DNA of 64,000 nucleotides from Adiantum capillus-veneris (lineage: Eukaryota > Streptophyta > Polypodiopsida > Polypodiales > Pteridaceae): positions 53,045,209-53,109,208 of the forward strand of contig CM043971.1 of NCBI GenBank assembly GCA_014529385.2, written 5' to 3'. Positions within the stretch are counted from its first letter, which is position 1, and each line of letters begins with the position of its first letter. Under the pieces are notes generated by a model. It was not told the DNA's origin and did not search any database. It worked only from the letters and a program-made list of their open reading frames with translations. Positions 49,837-59,223 of the stretch are shown piece after piece. The position numbers and the translations under genes were made by a program.

Positions 49837-50999
49837 CTTTGAAGTTAGGCTGTGAATCGCCTGAGCTGCACAAGGTTCGCAGGAGCATATTGGCCCTGTA
49901 TTACGGGCCAGTAATAGTAATATCCTTTCAGAGTTGACGACGTGTCTTGTTCACTGTGCATGAGCGCTCTCTCTCTCTCTGTGCACGGCAGCAGAGGATG
50001 AGATGCTACTCTCTCAACCGATAGTGCCACTCATCCTGTGGACGCCTTGTTTCATTACTTTGTTTTCTACATATCAAAGATACATCTCAAGGGATTTTTC
50101 AAAGATTTTTGGGCTTGCTCGAAAAATATTTGACCTTCGTTTGAGACTAAATTTTGTGTGTTATGACAAATTAGTCCCTAGAGATGGCCATGGAAGCATG
50201 CTTTTAGTCCTTGCTTTATTTTCTTACTATTTTTTAATCAACTAGTAGAATGCATTGTGCATATTGCGCTGAAAGGGGGGTTATTCTATTTATTCATTCG
50301 TCAAGATTCCTCAGAATCCAACCTTATCTTAGCAACTCATACCCCTCAATAGAGGGTCACCCTCTAAAAACTGGGATTGGAGAGTCGAACATGGGCGCGC
50401 AGAGCTATGACGTACTGTGAATTGTTGTAGACCACAAACACAACCGCCCTCGGATGTCAAAGCTTTGCATATTAAAATTTAAAAAATATCTACAGCCCAC
50501 CCCTCCTCCGCAGGTGTGCAGAGGTTCAACTGCAAGCTTGCGAGGCGAAAGGCCTCTCCGTCTTCTGTGTGCCCCTTGCTCCTCTATCTGCCAGCTCGCC
50601 CACACACCCTTCTGATCTGACTACCGCATCACTCGACAAAGTCCCTATTCCACCCTCGTCCGTATCTGCTTTGATTCCTTCTATTTTTTGATTTGATTGG
50701 ATTGGGTAACCCCTACTACTTCGAGAGCTCTTAAGAATTGCTTGAATTTTTTTAATAGAAGTCTCTTTGAGCGGCCGATGTGGCTTTCTTTCTACAATAG
50801 TAGTGTTAAGGTTTGAGCCTAAATCAAGGAATTTTATTGTTAAATAAGTTGGCTCCAACTTTAAGCTCCATGTCTAAGTTCCATCTTAGAAGAACCTACT
50901 GGTTTAAGATCAGAACAAAGATTTTCACAATGTTCTAAAACTTAGACCTGACTAGGTTAATCCCTTGGAAATTTTGACTTGAGGCCATCATTATTAAGC

Positions 51000-51960
51000 A
51001 TTGCTTACAACAGCGCTGCAACTTGGCGCACCACCGCAACGCCTTGCTTGCAACAGCGCTACAGCTTGGTACACCACTGCTACTTGGCGCACCACCGCCA
51101 CGCTGCCTAGCGACCTCGCTTCCCCGCACTGGCGGGAATCCTCTCTGAAGCACCAACCTGCGGGCCTCTGCAAAAAAGGCCTACACCTCCACACCTTCCC
51201 GCAGTACACATGCGCACTCACTCCAACTTCAAGCAACGACGTCGGCAGCTAACTCCCGTCACATAGCGCCTTTGGAGAATATCCTCCCACACAAGTCAAA
51301 CTCTGCCCGCAGCGGTATTCAGGTAACTACGGAGACGACGCGGCTGTGACTGCTTAGCGACAACCAAAAGGCTACGTCGATTTCACGACTGTGTCTACAT
51401 CAGCACTGCATCGACGTCTGCATCAACATCTACTCTACGTCTTCTGTAACTACTAGGTGATAAAGTATGTACGGTAACTTATCTCTGTTGTGGTTTTTTC
51501 TTTAAAAACAGCAGGTGTTAACGTCCTTACAAAGCATACTGCCTACGGCAGCGCCGACGCACTGTAGCTGCAACAACAGCGGCTTTCTTGCTTGGCGTCT
51601 AAAGCTGCGGCTACAGCATTCCTTCTGGGCGTCGAAAACTGCGGCTATAGCAATAACATTCTCTCTGGGCGTCTAAAGTTGCGGCTACAGCAACGGCAAA
51701 AGAAATCACCAAGATGGCCGACAGGGCGCAAAAAACCCCCCCTCACTCAGTGGACGGTTGCTGATAAACAACTGGCCTTTCGCACGGCTCCCTGCTCACT
51801 CTGTGAATGGCGGCTAAGAAAGTAACCACAGCAACACCGGCGGCGGGTACAAGCTTACACTCCTGCAAGCAACACTGGCGGCGGCTCCTGAAAGCTTACA
51901 CTCCTGAAAGCTTACAAGCTTACACTCCTACAAGCAGCGATTGCTAGCGAAATAGCGACT
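51000..51960. repeat. GC-richer leader with short repeats
   Basis: Contains several small direct repeats: ACTTGGCGCACCACCGC (51021 and 51082), TTGCTTRCAACAGCGCT (51001 and 51046), and GCGTCTAAAGCTGCGGCTAC-like units at about 51595, 51629 and 51669. GTCGGAAAACGGGYCTGCAA occurs at about 51968 and 51993. Probably the 5' leader of the Penelope-like element. Confidence 0.65.
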
Positions 51961-52129
51961 GCAGCCAGTCGGAAAACGGGCCTGCAACATCGTCGGAAAA
52001 CGGGTCTGCAACAGTCGGAGGCGACGGAGGTGACTTGGAATCTTCTGGCGGAACCCTCGCCCTCTTCCGGCTTTAACAGAGTTTGTTTTTTTGTCAAAAA
52101 AAATTGTTTAAGGGCCTCTTTTACCCGGA

Positions 52130-53200
52130 ATGACTACCCCCACCCCCTCCACCTCTTCCTTAACTCTCGTTCCCACGGCAGTGGCCATGGACGATACCCC
52201 CAGGGTTCCACCCACCGTTCCACCCTTGGGTATCGGGATGGCAACCTCTTCAAACCTTGTTACACCCTCCCCCTTTGCGGCTTTCCAATCCCTTAACACC
52301 CTACCCGTGAACGCGGCGGCCTTTCCCGGCTTCGTCTCGACGGCTAGCCTCATCTACCCTCCCCCTTCTAGCCCAAGCACTCCAATGCTAACCGCTTCTC
52401 CTTCCATGACCTCTTCCAAAAAAACTTTGTTTAGCTTGGAAGAAATCTTGGGACTCACCGCTAATTTGCCAATTGAGGATCTCGACCAACTCTCTATCCC
52501 CTCTACCAACAACCACGGCCAAAACAACCCCTTCCCTTTTGCCGGTTTGGCTAGCTCTTCCAAACATGACTCTACGAGTCTTCCCTATCCAAACCAAGGC
52601 GGTATTTTTGTCAATTCTTCTCAAAATGGCATCCTCACTAACCCTCCCCTTACCTTCCCCTCTTCCTTCGGGTCTCTTTCCGCTAACTCTTCAAGGCTCT
52701 CTCCACCAACCCTCCCCATCCTACCCACCATAGAGAAACCTATGGAATTTAACAAAATTGTATCCCTTTCCTTGGAAGAATTTAAAGCCCTTAATTTCAA
52801 GCTTAACAAAGCCAAATCCCACCTCACACATCTTCAAAACCTTCACGCTAACCAAAAGGCTCCTCATAGTCTTTGTATGAAAACACCTCGACTTGCCTTG
52901 GAGGACATGCATGCACAAGCGCTTTTAAGCGCTAAGCTAGAAGCACTCAACATACAATTTCAACTTGATTGCACTAAGGCATACATCCAAGCACAAACTT
53001 TGCTCATTAAGAATCTTCAAAAAAGCTTTGATGACTACCACGATATAGTGGAGGAGAGGCTTCTAGAGCTCACCAAAAAACTTGCACCCATCTCCTTCCC
53101 TAGAGTGCTACCTTTGGCTTGGCACAACCAACTCCTTGGTTGGAAACAAACTTCCCTCATCGAGTTCGATACACTCTTACAAAATGAAATTCTTCTTTGA
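52130..53200 (+). CDS. ORF1 of the Penelope-like element
   Basis: 356 codons starting MTTPTPSTSS. Residues 1-200 are Pro/Ser/Thr-rich low complexity. Residues about 205-320 are helical and probably coiled-coil (SLEEFKALNFKLNKAKSHLT, ALLSAKLEALNIQFQL, EERLLELTKKLA). It ends ...LLQNEILL with TGA at 53198-53200. The next frame (-1) is open from 53197. Role unknown; by analogy with ORF1 proteins of other retroelements it may bind RNA or multimerise. An ATG at 52130 is chosen as the first in frame. Confidence 0.6.
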   Translation: MTTPTPSTSSLTLVPTAVAMDDTPRVPPTVPPLGIGMATSSNLVTPSPFAAFQSLNTLPVNAAAFPGFVSTASLIYPPPSSPSTPMLTASPSMTSSKKTLFSLEEILGLTANLPIEDLDQLSIPSTNNHGQNNPFPFAGLASSSKHDSTSLPYPNQGGIFVNSSQNGILTNPPLTFPSSFGSLSANSSRLSPPTLPILPTIEKPMEFNKIVSLSLEEFKALNFKLNKAKSHLTHLQNLHANQKAPHSLCMKTPRLALEDMHAQALLSAKLEALNIQFQLDCTKAYIQAQTLLIKNLQKSFDDYHDIVEERLLELTKKLAPISFPRVLPLAWHNQLLGWKQTSLIEFDTLLQNEILL

Positions 53201-55726
53201 GCATAGCGGCTCATGGTGCTAGGAAGAGATCACAAATCTCCCTTCTAGAAGAGGTGGAATCCCTACCCAAAGAGGAAACGGTGGGTGTATTGGTACAACA
53301 TGAGGTCACCGCCCAAATGAAGAAGCTCCTCTCACCCCCTCCCAAAACCTCTTTCCCCAAACGCTCTCACCACCACATCACCCACCCAAAACCCTCCTCC
53401 TTCCAAGCCAATCCTTTCAAACCAATCCCTCCCTTAGCTAAAAACTCCCATGAAGAATTCATTCGACAACCATTTAAGAAACCTAAAACCTCCCCTCCTA
53501 CCTTTTACCCCCGCCACTCCTCCCCCCCTTGTAATCTTCCCATTTTAAACACTCCAAATAAACCCTCTCCTAGCAACCCGTCTCCTTTACCCTCTCTCCT
53601 CCAAACGCCCAACTACCCTCTCATTTCTCCGTCCCCTAAACCATCCCCTAAACCCTCCGCTTACCCCATACCAAGCCTTTACATCCCAAGTTTAGCCTAC
53701 CCAAAGGCTCAAAAAACTTGCAATGGAAGAGGACAAACTAGGGTTGGAGCACTCTACCTCTTGGGTCCACTTGCTCTTCCCTAAACCCCCCCTTTTTCCT
53801 CACCTTTGGACCCCTCCTCCATGTACTTTCTCTCTCCTCCCTCATCCCTCCCACTCCGGAAAAAAGCGTCATAAACTTTTGCTTCCTCTAACTAATCCTC
53901 ATCTCTTTAAAATTTTGGTGCTTAGTAATCTTTCTACCTTCACACTTGAAAACAAAGTTACCAACCTCTCTTCACATAACCTCTCTAGTCACCCTCTCTC
54001 TTCCTCCGAGCATAAACTCTTAGGACTTGGGCTGAATTACATCCCTCCCTCTCCTCCACCCCCTCCAAACTCCATTCTTAAAGCGTACTCTAATTTGCAA
54101 AGGAACCTCCATCTTAAAATGTTCTTTAAAAACTCTTCCCCTCCCTCCAACCTCTCTCTTTCTATTCCCAATCCCGCTTGGAATCCACCCTCTCTTTCCT
54201 CCTCTCTTAACTTTGCCTTTTTACAGGTGGTCACCCTTCTCAATTCCCTTCTCTCCTTTATTCCTCCTTTTAGTACCAAACCTTCTTTCATTAAAGCTCT
54301 TTTCTCCTTAAAAATTAACCAAAACATTATCATCAAACCCGCGGATAAAAACCTTGGACCCGTTGTCCTCTCCAAGGATTGGTATGATAAAGAAGCCCTT
54401 CGCCACCTCATGGACCCCATTATCTACTCTAAGATCTCTTCCCCTCCTCTAGCCTTTGTTACCTCCCTACTCACCTCCATGATCTTGGACTACCCCTTTC
54501 TCTCTAGCAATGAGAAGGACTTCATCCTCTCCTCTTCTCAAACTAAACCCAAGCCTTGCCCATTTTATCTCCTACCCAAAATCCATAAACCCTTACTTGT
54601 AGGCCGCCCCATTTGTTCCTACAAGGGTTATGTATTAGAAAATGCCTCAAAATGGCTCCACGTACAACTTTACCCTATCCTCTTATCCAAAAAACAACAC
54701 TTGAAAGATTCCCACTCCCTTATTTTGGACCTCATCTCCACCCCTTTTCCTCCCCATATTATTCTCTTCTCCTTTGATGTAGAGTCCCTCTATCCTAGCA
54801 TCCCTATTATAGAGGGGCTCTTAGCTCTTAAGAATTCCATCCAGGATGTTTTTCCCTCTCCAAAAGTACATTTCATTATGTCCCTAGCTTCTCTCATCCT
54901 CAATCATCACTATCTCTCTTTCAAAGGAGAAGTTTGACATCAAATCAAAGGCACGGCAATGGGATCAAATTTTGCAGTAGTTTACGCTTGCCTCTTCCTT
55001 TGTTCCTTGGAATAAAGCATGAAGCTACTCACCTCCCCTTTCCTTCTTTATTTCAAAAGATTCATCGACGATGCCTTCGGCATTTGGGATGGTCCTGCTT
55101 CCGGCTTAAAAAAGATTCTTCTAAGCTATGGACATCCCGTACAAGAACATATAAAAATCTCCTCCTCCATCTCTTCCCATGAAGCTTTTATCCTGGATAT
55201 CCACTTCTACAAAGGATCCTCATTCGCCACCTACGGTTTATTGGATTCACACTGTCACCAAAAAAACCTCAATGCATACAACTACATACCTTGGCAGTCT
55301 TGGCATCCCACACATCAAAAAATTGCCTTCATCCTTTCAGAACTCAAAAGGTACATTATCCGGGAAAGCTCTCTTTTGGGCTTTATCACTATTCGCAACC
55401 TTTTTTATGCAAAGCTTAGAGCCAAAGGTTATCCCTCCTCCCTTTTGGAAGCTTGTTTTCTCTATGTTTCTTATGAAATCAGACCATCCCTACTTCGCAA
55501 AATGCATAAAACCAAGCTTTCACCAACTATTGTTAAAATTCCCTTCTCTCCCCTTCCCCGCACTCTAAACCTCTCCCGCACCATCAACAAACCACTTGCA
55601 AAGCTTCTCAAAAATGATCCCGAGCTCGAGCACCTTCCTAAACCTATTGTATGCTGGCTCAATGCTCCAAACCTTGGCACCCTCCTCTCCCTCAAACCCA
55701 ACCATACCAAACCCAACCCTTCCTAA
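53197..55726 (+). pseudogene. Penelope-like reverse transcriptase (ORF2, broken)
   Basis: The N-terminal part lies in the frame 53197-53784 and then, after an apparent frameshift near 53720-53780, in the frame 53723-55726. RT landmarks: NLSSHNLSSHPLSSSEHKLL with LGLGLNYIP (about 53968-54050); IIIKPADKNLGPVVLS (about 54325); FYLLPKIHKP (about 54564) and GRPICSY; the first catalytic Asp in FSFDVESLYPSIP (about 54769); IKGTAMGSNF (about 54944); the catalytic RFIDDAFGIW (about 55059); and a thumb with YIPWQSWHPTHQKIAF. Stops at 54935-54937 (TGA) and 55013-55015 (TAA) interrupt it between the A and C boxes. It ends 55724-55726 with no GIY-YIG domain. Confidence 0.85.
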
Positions 55727-55970
55727 CTATGCTACCCTCTCCACCCTGCTACCATCTCCTCCATAAAATCCCTCCTATATCCTCTTCCTAAACCTTTTCT
55801 CTTTTTTTTAGGCTCATTTAAACTTTATTGACTAGCCTCTCCTTCAAGGCCATCAATAAACTTTAAATAGCCCCTTAAACACTTGTACTCCCTTCTTATG
55901 CCTCCCACCTAAAAAGCTTTTTTCACCCTTCTTTTTTGTACCCCCAACATTCAAAGAAGAATTACTCACC

Positions 55971-56090
55971 TTCCAGACTTGCCTATCCTCCATTACTATG
56001 GTACTCTGTACAGGTTTTTGAACCACTGCCTTCCAAACTTGCCTATCCTCCATTACTATGGTACTCTGTATAGTTTTCTGAACCACTAAA
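55971..56090 (+). repeat. 60-bp tandem pair in the 3' region
   Basis: Two units, 55971-56030 and 56031-56090, each beginning TTCCARACTTGCCTATCCTCC. They differ at about seven positions. Lies between the RT stop and the hammerhead motif. Confidence 0.92.
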
Positions 56091-56123
56091 CTCCTACTTA
56101 TACCCCTCCCTCCCTCTCTTTTT

Positions 56124-56173
56124 TGTATATACCACTGATGAGCTAATATAGCAAAACGCGTTTGGTGTATACA
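56124..56173 (+). ncRNA. hammerhead ribozyme motif (type I, core-mutated)
   Basis: Stem I: eleven pairs (one G-U) between 56124-56134 (TGTATATACCA) and 56163-56173 (TGGTGTATACA). The core CTGATGA is intact at 56135-56141. Stem II is GCTA/TAGC around an ATA loop (56142-56152). Next comes AAAA at 56153-56156, where the consensus is GAAA, so the catalytic G12 position is A. Stem III is two pairs (A-T, C-G) with a two-base loop (56156-56161), and the cleavage-site base is T62 (NUH rule satisfied). The very short stem III is typical of hammerheads in Penelope-like elements. G12A should abolish or strongly reduce activity and fits CpG decay. Confidence 0.78.
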
Positions 56174-56328
56174 CATGAGTTATTTCCTCTTACTCTTGCT
56201 CCCCCCCCCCCCCCATGTCCACTTTTGCTTGTTGTACTTGTCTTAAGCAAGTTTCGCTCGCCATGAAGTAATTTACTATGAAAATGTGCCAATACTCAAA
56301 TGCGCGCCTCTCATTATGGGGAGAGTAA

Positions 56329-56524
56329 GGCTATGGTCACGCGAGGCTTAGTTATTCATTCATCCTCCCAACTAAGCCTTGAACTTCACAACTATGCCAA
56401 AATCGGCTTAGTTACAATGGTTGGGCATAGCTATTCATTTAATGCTACTTTTCGCGTGTGACAAAAAATGAGGCTTAGTTATTTGTTCAAATAACTGATA
56501 ACTAAGCCTCCCGTGACCATAGCC
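56329..56524. mobile_element. Tourist-like MITE (right copy)
   Basis: 196 bp, same terminal repeats and TAA duplication as the left copy, so it was present before the 2.1-kb segment was duplicated. Confidence 0.85.
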
Positions 56525-56573
56525 TAAGCAGCAACAGTAGGACGAGGCTCGAACGCATCTTTCGTGTTCAATT

Positions 56574-57221
56574 TCAAAGTTCAACTACCCTCAAGAAAAG
56601 AAAAGAAAAAAAACCCAACAGGACTAGGCAAGAAGTCGGGAAGTAGGCAAGCAAGTGCATGGAGCCTACTTTTTCTGCATCCAAATCCGCCAGCACCTCC
56701 TTCAAGGCAGGGCACTTCAATATGGCAAAGCGCTCCATGCCCTTCATCGGTCCTTGCAATATGGCCCTCAATGCCGGACAATTCCACACCGCCCACGACT
56801 CCGCCGCCCACAATATATCATCTCCGTCTCTGCACTCAGTCAGCTCTTGCAATGGCACGAGGCAAGTGCCTAGCAGCAGGCTTCTTAAGTTGGGACAGCC
56901 CGTGATGAGCTTGGGCAGTATCACCTCCACATTTCTCAATTCCACTTCCAACTCCACGCTCTTTGGTAACGGACAGCTCAAGTGCAAGCTGCCCATGCTG
57001 TCGCACCCGATCAGGCTCAAGAACAGCTTCAATGGCACATCCACATCGTCCTCTGTCGTGTAATTCAGCCAACCTACCAATGGCACAAGTAGTTGCTCTT
57101 CAAACAGGCAAGTAACCCAATCTCCTTCATTGGCACCCATGTCATCACCGCTGAAGGCAAACCAGCTCCTTCGTTGCACCTCCTCATGCACTCCCTTAGG
57201 AACCTCCTTCAACCTCGCCAA
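56574..57221 (-). CDS. LRR-type protein fragment (right repeat)
   Basis: 215 codons, minus strand, nearly identical to 49198-49836. By eye about a dozen residues differ (for example VPKG for VPNG, CPLPKS for CPLLES, ELRNVE for ELINVE). The C-terminal end differs through a small indel in the purine tract at about 56610. No stop has arisen in either copy. Same LRR pattern and same caveat that no partner domain is visible. Confidence 0.5.
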   Translation of the reverse strand: MARLKEVPKGVHEEVQRRSWFAFSGDDMGANEGDWVTCLFEEQLLVPLVGWLNYTTEDDVDVPLKLFLSLIGCDSMGSLHLSCPLPKSVELEVELRNVEVILPKLITGCPNLRSLLLGTCLVPLQELTECRDGDDILWAAESWAVWNCPALRAILQGPMKGMERFAILKCPALKEVLADLDAEKVGSMHLLAYFPTSCLVLLGFFSFLFLRVVEL

Positions 57222-58383
57222 CTTTGAAGTTAGGCTGTGAATCGCCTGAGCTGCACAAGGTTCGCAGGAGCATATTGGCCCTGTATTACGGGCCAGTAAT
57301 AGTAATATCCTTTTTAGAGTTGACGACGTGCCTTGTTCACTATGCGTGAGCGCTCTCTCTCTCTATGCACGACAGCAGAGGATGAGATGCTACTCTCTCA
57401 ACCGATAGTGCCACTCATCCTGTGGACGCCTTGTTTCATTACTTTGTTTTCTACATATCAAAGATACATCTCAAGGGATTTTTCAAAGATTTTTGGGCTT
57501 GCTCGAAAAATATTTGACCTTCGTTTGAGACTAAATTTTGTGTGTTATGACAAATTAGTCCCTAGAGATGGCCATGGAAGCATGCTTTTAGTCCTTGCTT
57601 TATTTTCTTACTATTTTTTAATCAACTAGTAGCATGCATTGTGCATATTGTCCTGAAAGGGGGGTTATTCTATTTATTCATTCGTCAAGATTCCTCAGAA
57701 TCCAACCTTATCTTAGCAACTCATACCCCTCAATAGAGGGTCGCCCTCTAAAAACTGGGATTGGAGAGTCGAACATGGGCGCACAGAGCTATGACGTACT
57801 GTGAATTGTTGTAGACCACAAACACAGCCGCCCTCGGATGTCAAAGCTTTGCATATTAAATTTTAAAAAATATCTACAGCCCACCCCTCCTCCGCAGGTG
57901 CGCAGAGGTTCAACTGCAAGCTTGCGAGGCGAAAGGCCTCTCCGTCTTCTGTGTGCCCCTTGCTCCTCTATCCGCCAGCTTGCCCACACACGCTTCTGAT
58001 CTGACTACCGCATCACTCGACAAAGTCCCTATTCCACCCTCGTCCGTATCTGCTTTGATTCCTTCTATTTTTTGATTTGATTGGATTGGGTAACCCCTAC
58101 TACTTCGAGAGCTCTTAAGAATTGCTTGAATTTTTTTAATATAAGTCTCTTTGAGTGGCCGATGTGGCTTTCTTTCTACAATAGTAGTGTTAAGGTTTGA
58201 GCCTAAATCAAGGAATTTTATTGTTAAATAAGTTGGCTCCAACTTTAAGCTCCATGTCTAAGTTCCATCTTAGAAGAACCTACTAGTTTAAGATCAGAAC
58301 AAAGATTTTCACAATGTTCTAAAACTTAGACCTGATTAGGTTAATCCCTTGGAAATTTTGACTTGAGGCCATCATTATTAAGC

Positions 58384-59223
58384 CTTGCAGACCCAAACTT
58401 TAGCTCGAGTCTACATCCAAAAAAGGAGTGTAGAATCAACACTGGAGACAAATGTTTTATCATTGAGAGGGTCTTGAGAAAAGCCTGATATGGGCACATG
58501 TGAAAAAACCTTGCTCTTTTACTCACCTGTGACTGTAAGCAACTCTCCTTTCTGTTATTGTCATTTAGGCATCCCAAGTGACCCACATACCTTTTCATCT
58601 CCCTGTCGGCCTGGTGGCCTTCTAACCAAAATTGAATATTCTAGTCGAACTTTTCAGAAACTAAGAGGTAATCCTTTGTATTCCCCTTCTTTACAATCTG
58701 CTCATCTGTGGGAGGTTAATCGTTGATGCTATTGTATGACTCATAGGTTACATTTGCAATTGTCTGACTCATAGATTACTTCTGCTGGCAAGCTGGTTGT
58801 CTCAGCAGTTTGGAATGCCCCAAAACAATTGGTGATTTCACAACGATGGGGATCCGCATCCTCCTCTAAGCCCAGCCCCCATTGCTTGGGAGAGTTGCTA
58901 TTTTCTTACAGAATTGTACAGCAGCGATCCTTGTTTGACCAATGGATATGTATCAAAGTCACCACTAGTGTCTTGAGAAATGCGCGCTTTTTGCATGTCC
59001 CTTATCAAGGCACGGGGCAAACGTGAAAGATCCTTGCACTTATGTTTGCAGGAACAGACAATCCCAACACGGAACAGGGACGGAAACAAGTATAAATTGC
59101 CATTCCCTGTTGCGGATACTGACGCCTAAAACAGGGAATGTGGATTCGGAATGGGAAGTTGGAACAAGAAAGGACCGAACTGCACCAAATAAAAATCAGC
59201 TGCCACATTTGTGCTTTTGACAA
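58384..59223. other. stretch between the right repeat and the PPR gene
   Basis: Contains the 3' side of the PPR gene. A segment bounded by a plausible acceptor (about 58568, TCATTTAG) and open to about 58660 (PSDPHTFSSPCRPGGLL) could be an exon but matches nothing I know. No other feature supported. Confidence 0.35.

Larger units (their letters stand above)
48873..50999. repeat. 2.1-kb direct repeat, left copy
   Basis: Runs from TTACTATGAAAATGTGCC to CATCATTATTAAGC and is repeated at 56273-58383 in the same orientation with only a few percent difference. Each copy holds a MITE, an LRR-type minus-strand reading frame and unidentified DNA. The left copy has a 17-bp internal tandem duplication near 49122-49155 (CTAAGCAGCAACA twice) that the right copy lacks. 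Confidence 0.93.
51000..56272 (+). mobile_element. Endonuclease-less Penelope-like element (Coprina/Athena-type)
   Basis: A 5.3-kb segment between the two 2.1-kb direct repeats. In order: a repeat-rich leader (51000-52100), a Pro/Ser-rich and coiled-coil ORF1, a Penelope-type reverse transcriptase with two in-frame stops, a 60-bp tandem pair and a hammerhead-ribozyme motif. There is no GIY-YIG endonuclease after or before the RT. Endonuclease-deficient Penelope-like elements are known from rotifers, fungi, stramenopiles and Selaginella, often at telomeres. No telomeric repeat is visible here. True element ends are not independently defined; the limits used are the edges of the direct repeats. 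Confidence 0.75.
56273..58383. repeat. 2.1-kb direct repeat, right copy
   Basis: Partner of 48873-50999, same orientation. Similarity begins at TTACTATGAAAATG and stops at ATTATTAAGC, where the left copy runs into the leader of the Penelope-like element and the right copy into unrelated DNA. Confidence 0.93.

Noticed and set aside
50370-50400. B-box-like GTTCGACTCTCC on the minus strand in the direct repeat, possible tRNA or SINE
   Set aside because: No A box at tRNA spacing and no cloverleaf.
50526-50858. 110-codon minus-strand frame, also present at 57910-58242
   Set aside because: Open in both repeat copies, but composition is not protein-family-like and there is no supporting signal; likely follows from recent duplication.
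53190-53200. Programmed -1 frameshift between ORF1 and ORF2 of the Penelope-like element
   Set aside because: The frames overlap by four bases at TTGA, but there is no convincing slippery heptamer, and another frame change downstream suggests ordinary decay.
55740-56272. Telomeric repeats at the Penelope-like element end
   Set aside because: Only scattered CCTAAA-like words; no tandem TTTAGGG or CCCTAAA.
48873-58383. Reading the 2.1-kb repeats as ordinary LTRs of an LTR retrotransposon
   Set aside because: No TG...CA ends, primer site, polypurine tract or short target duplication at the outer edges; the internal RT is Penelope-type.
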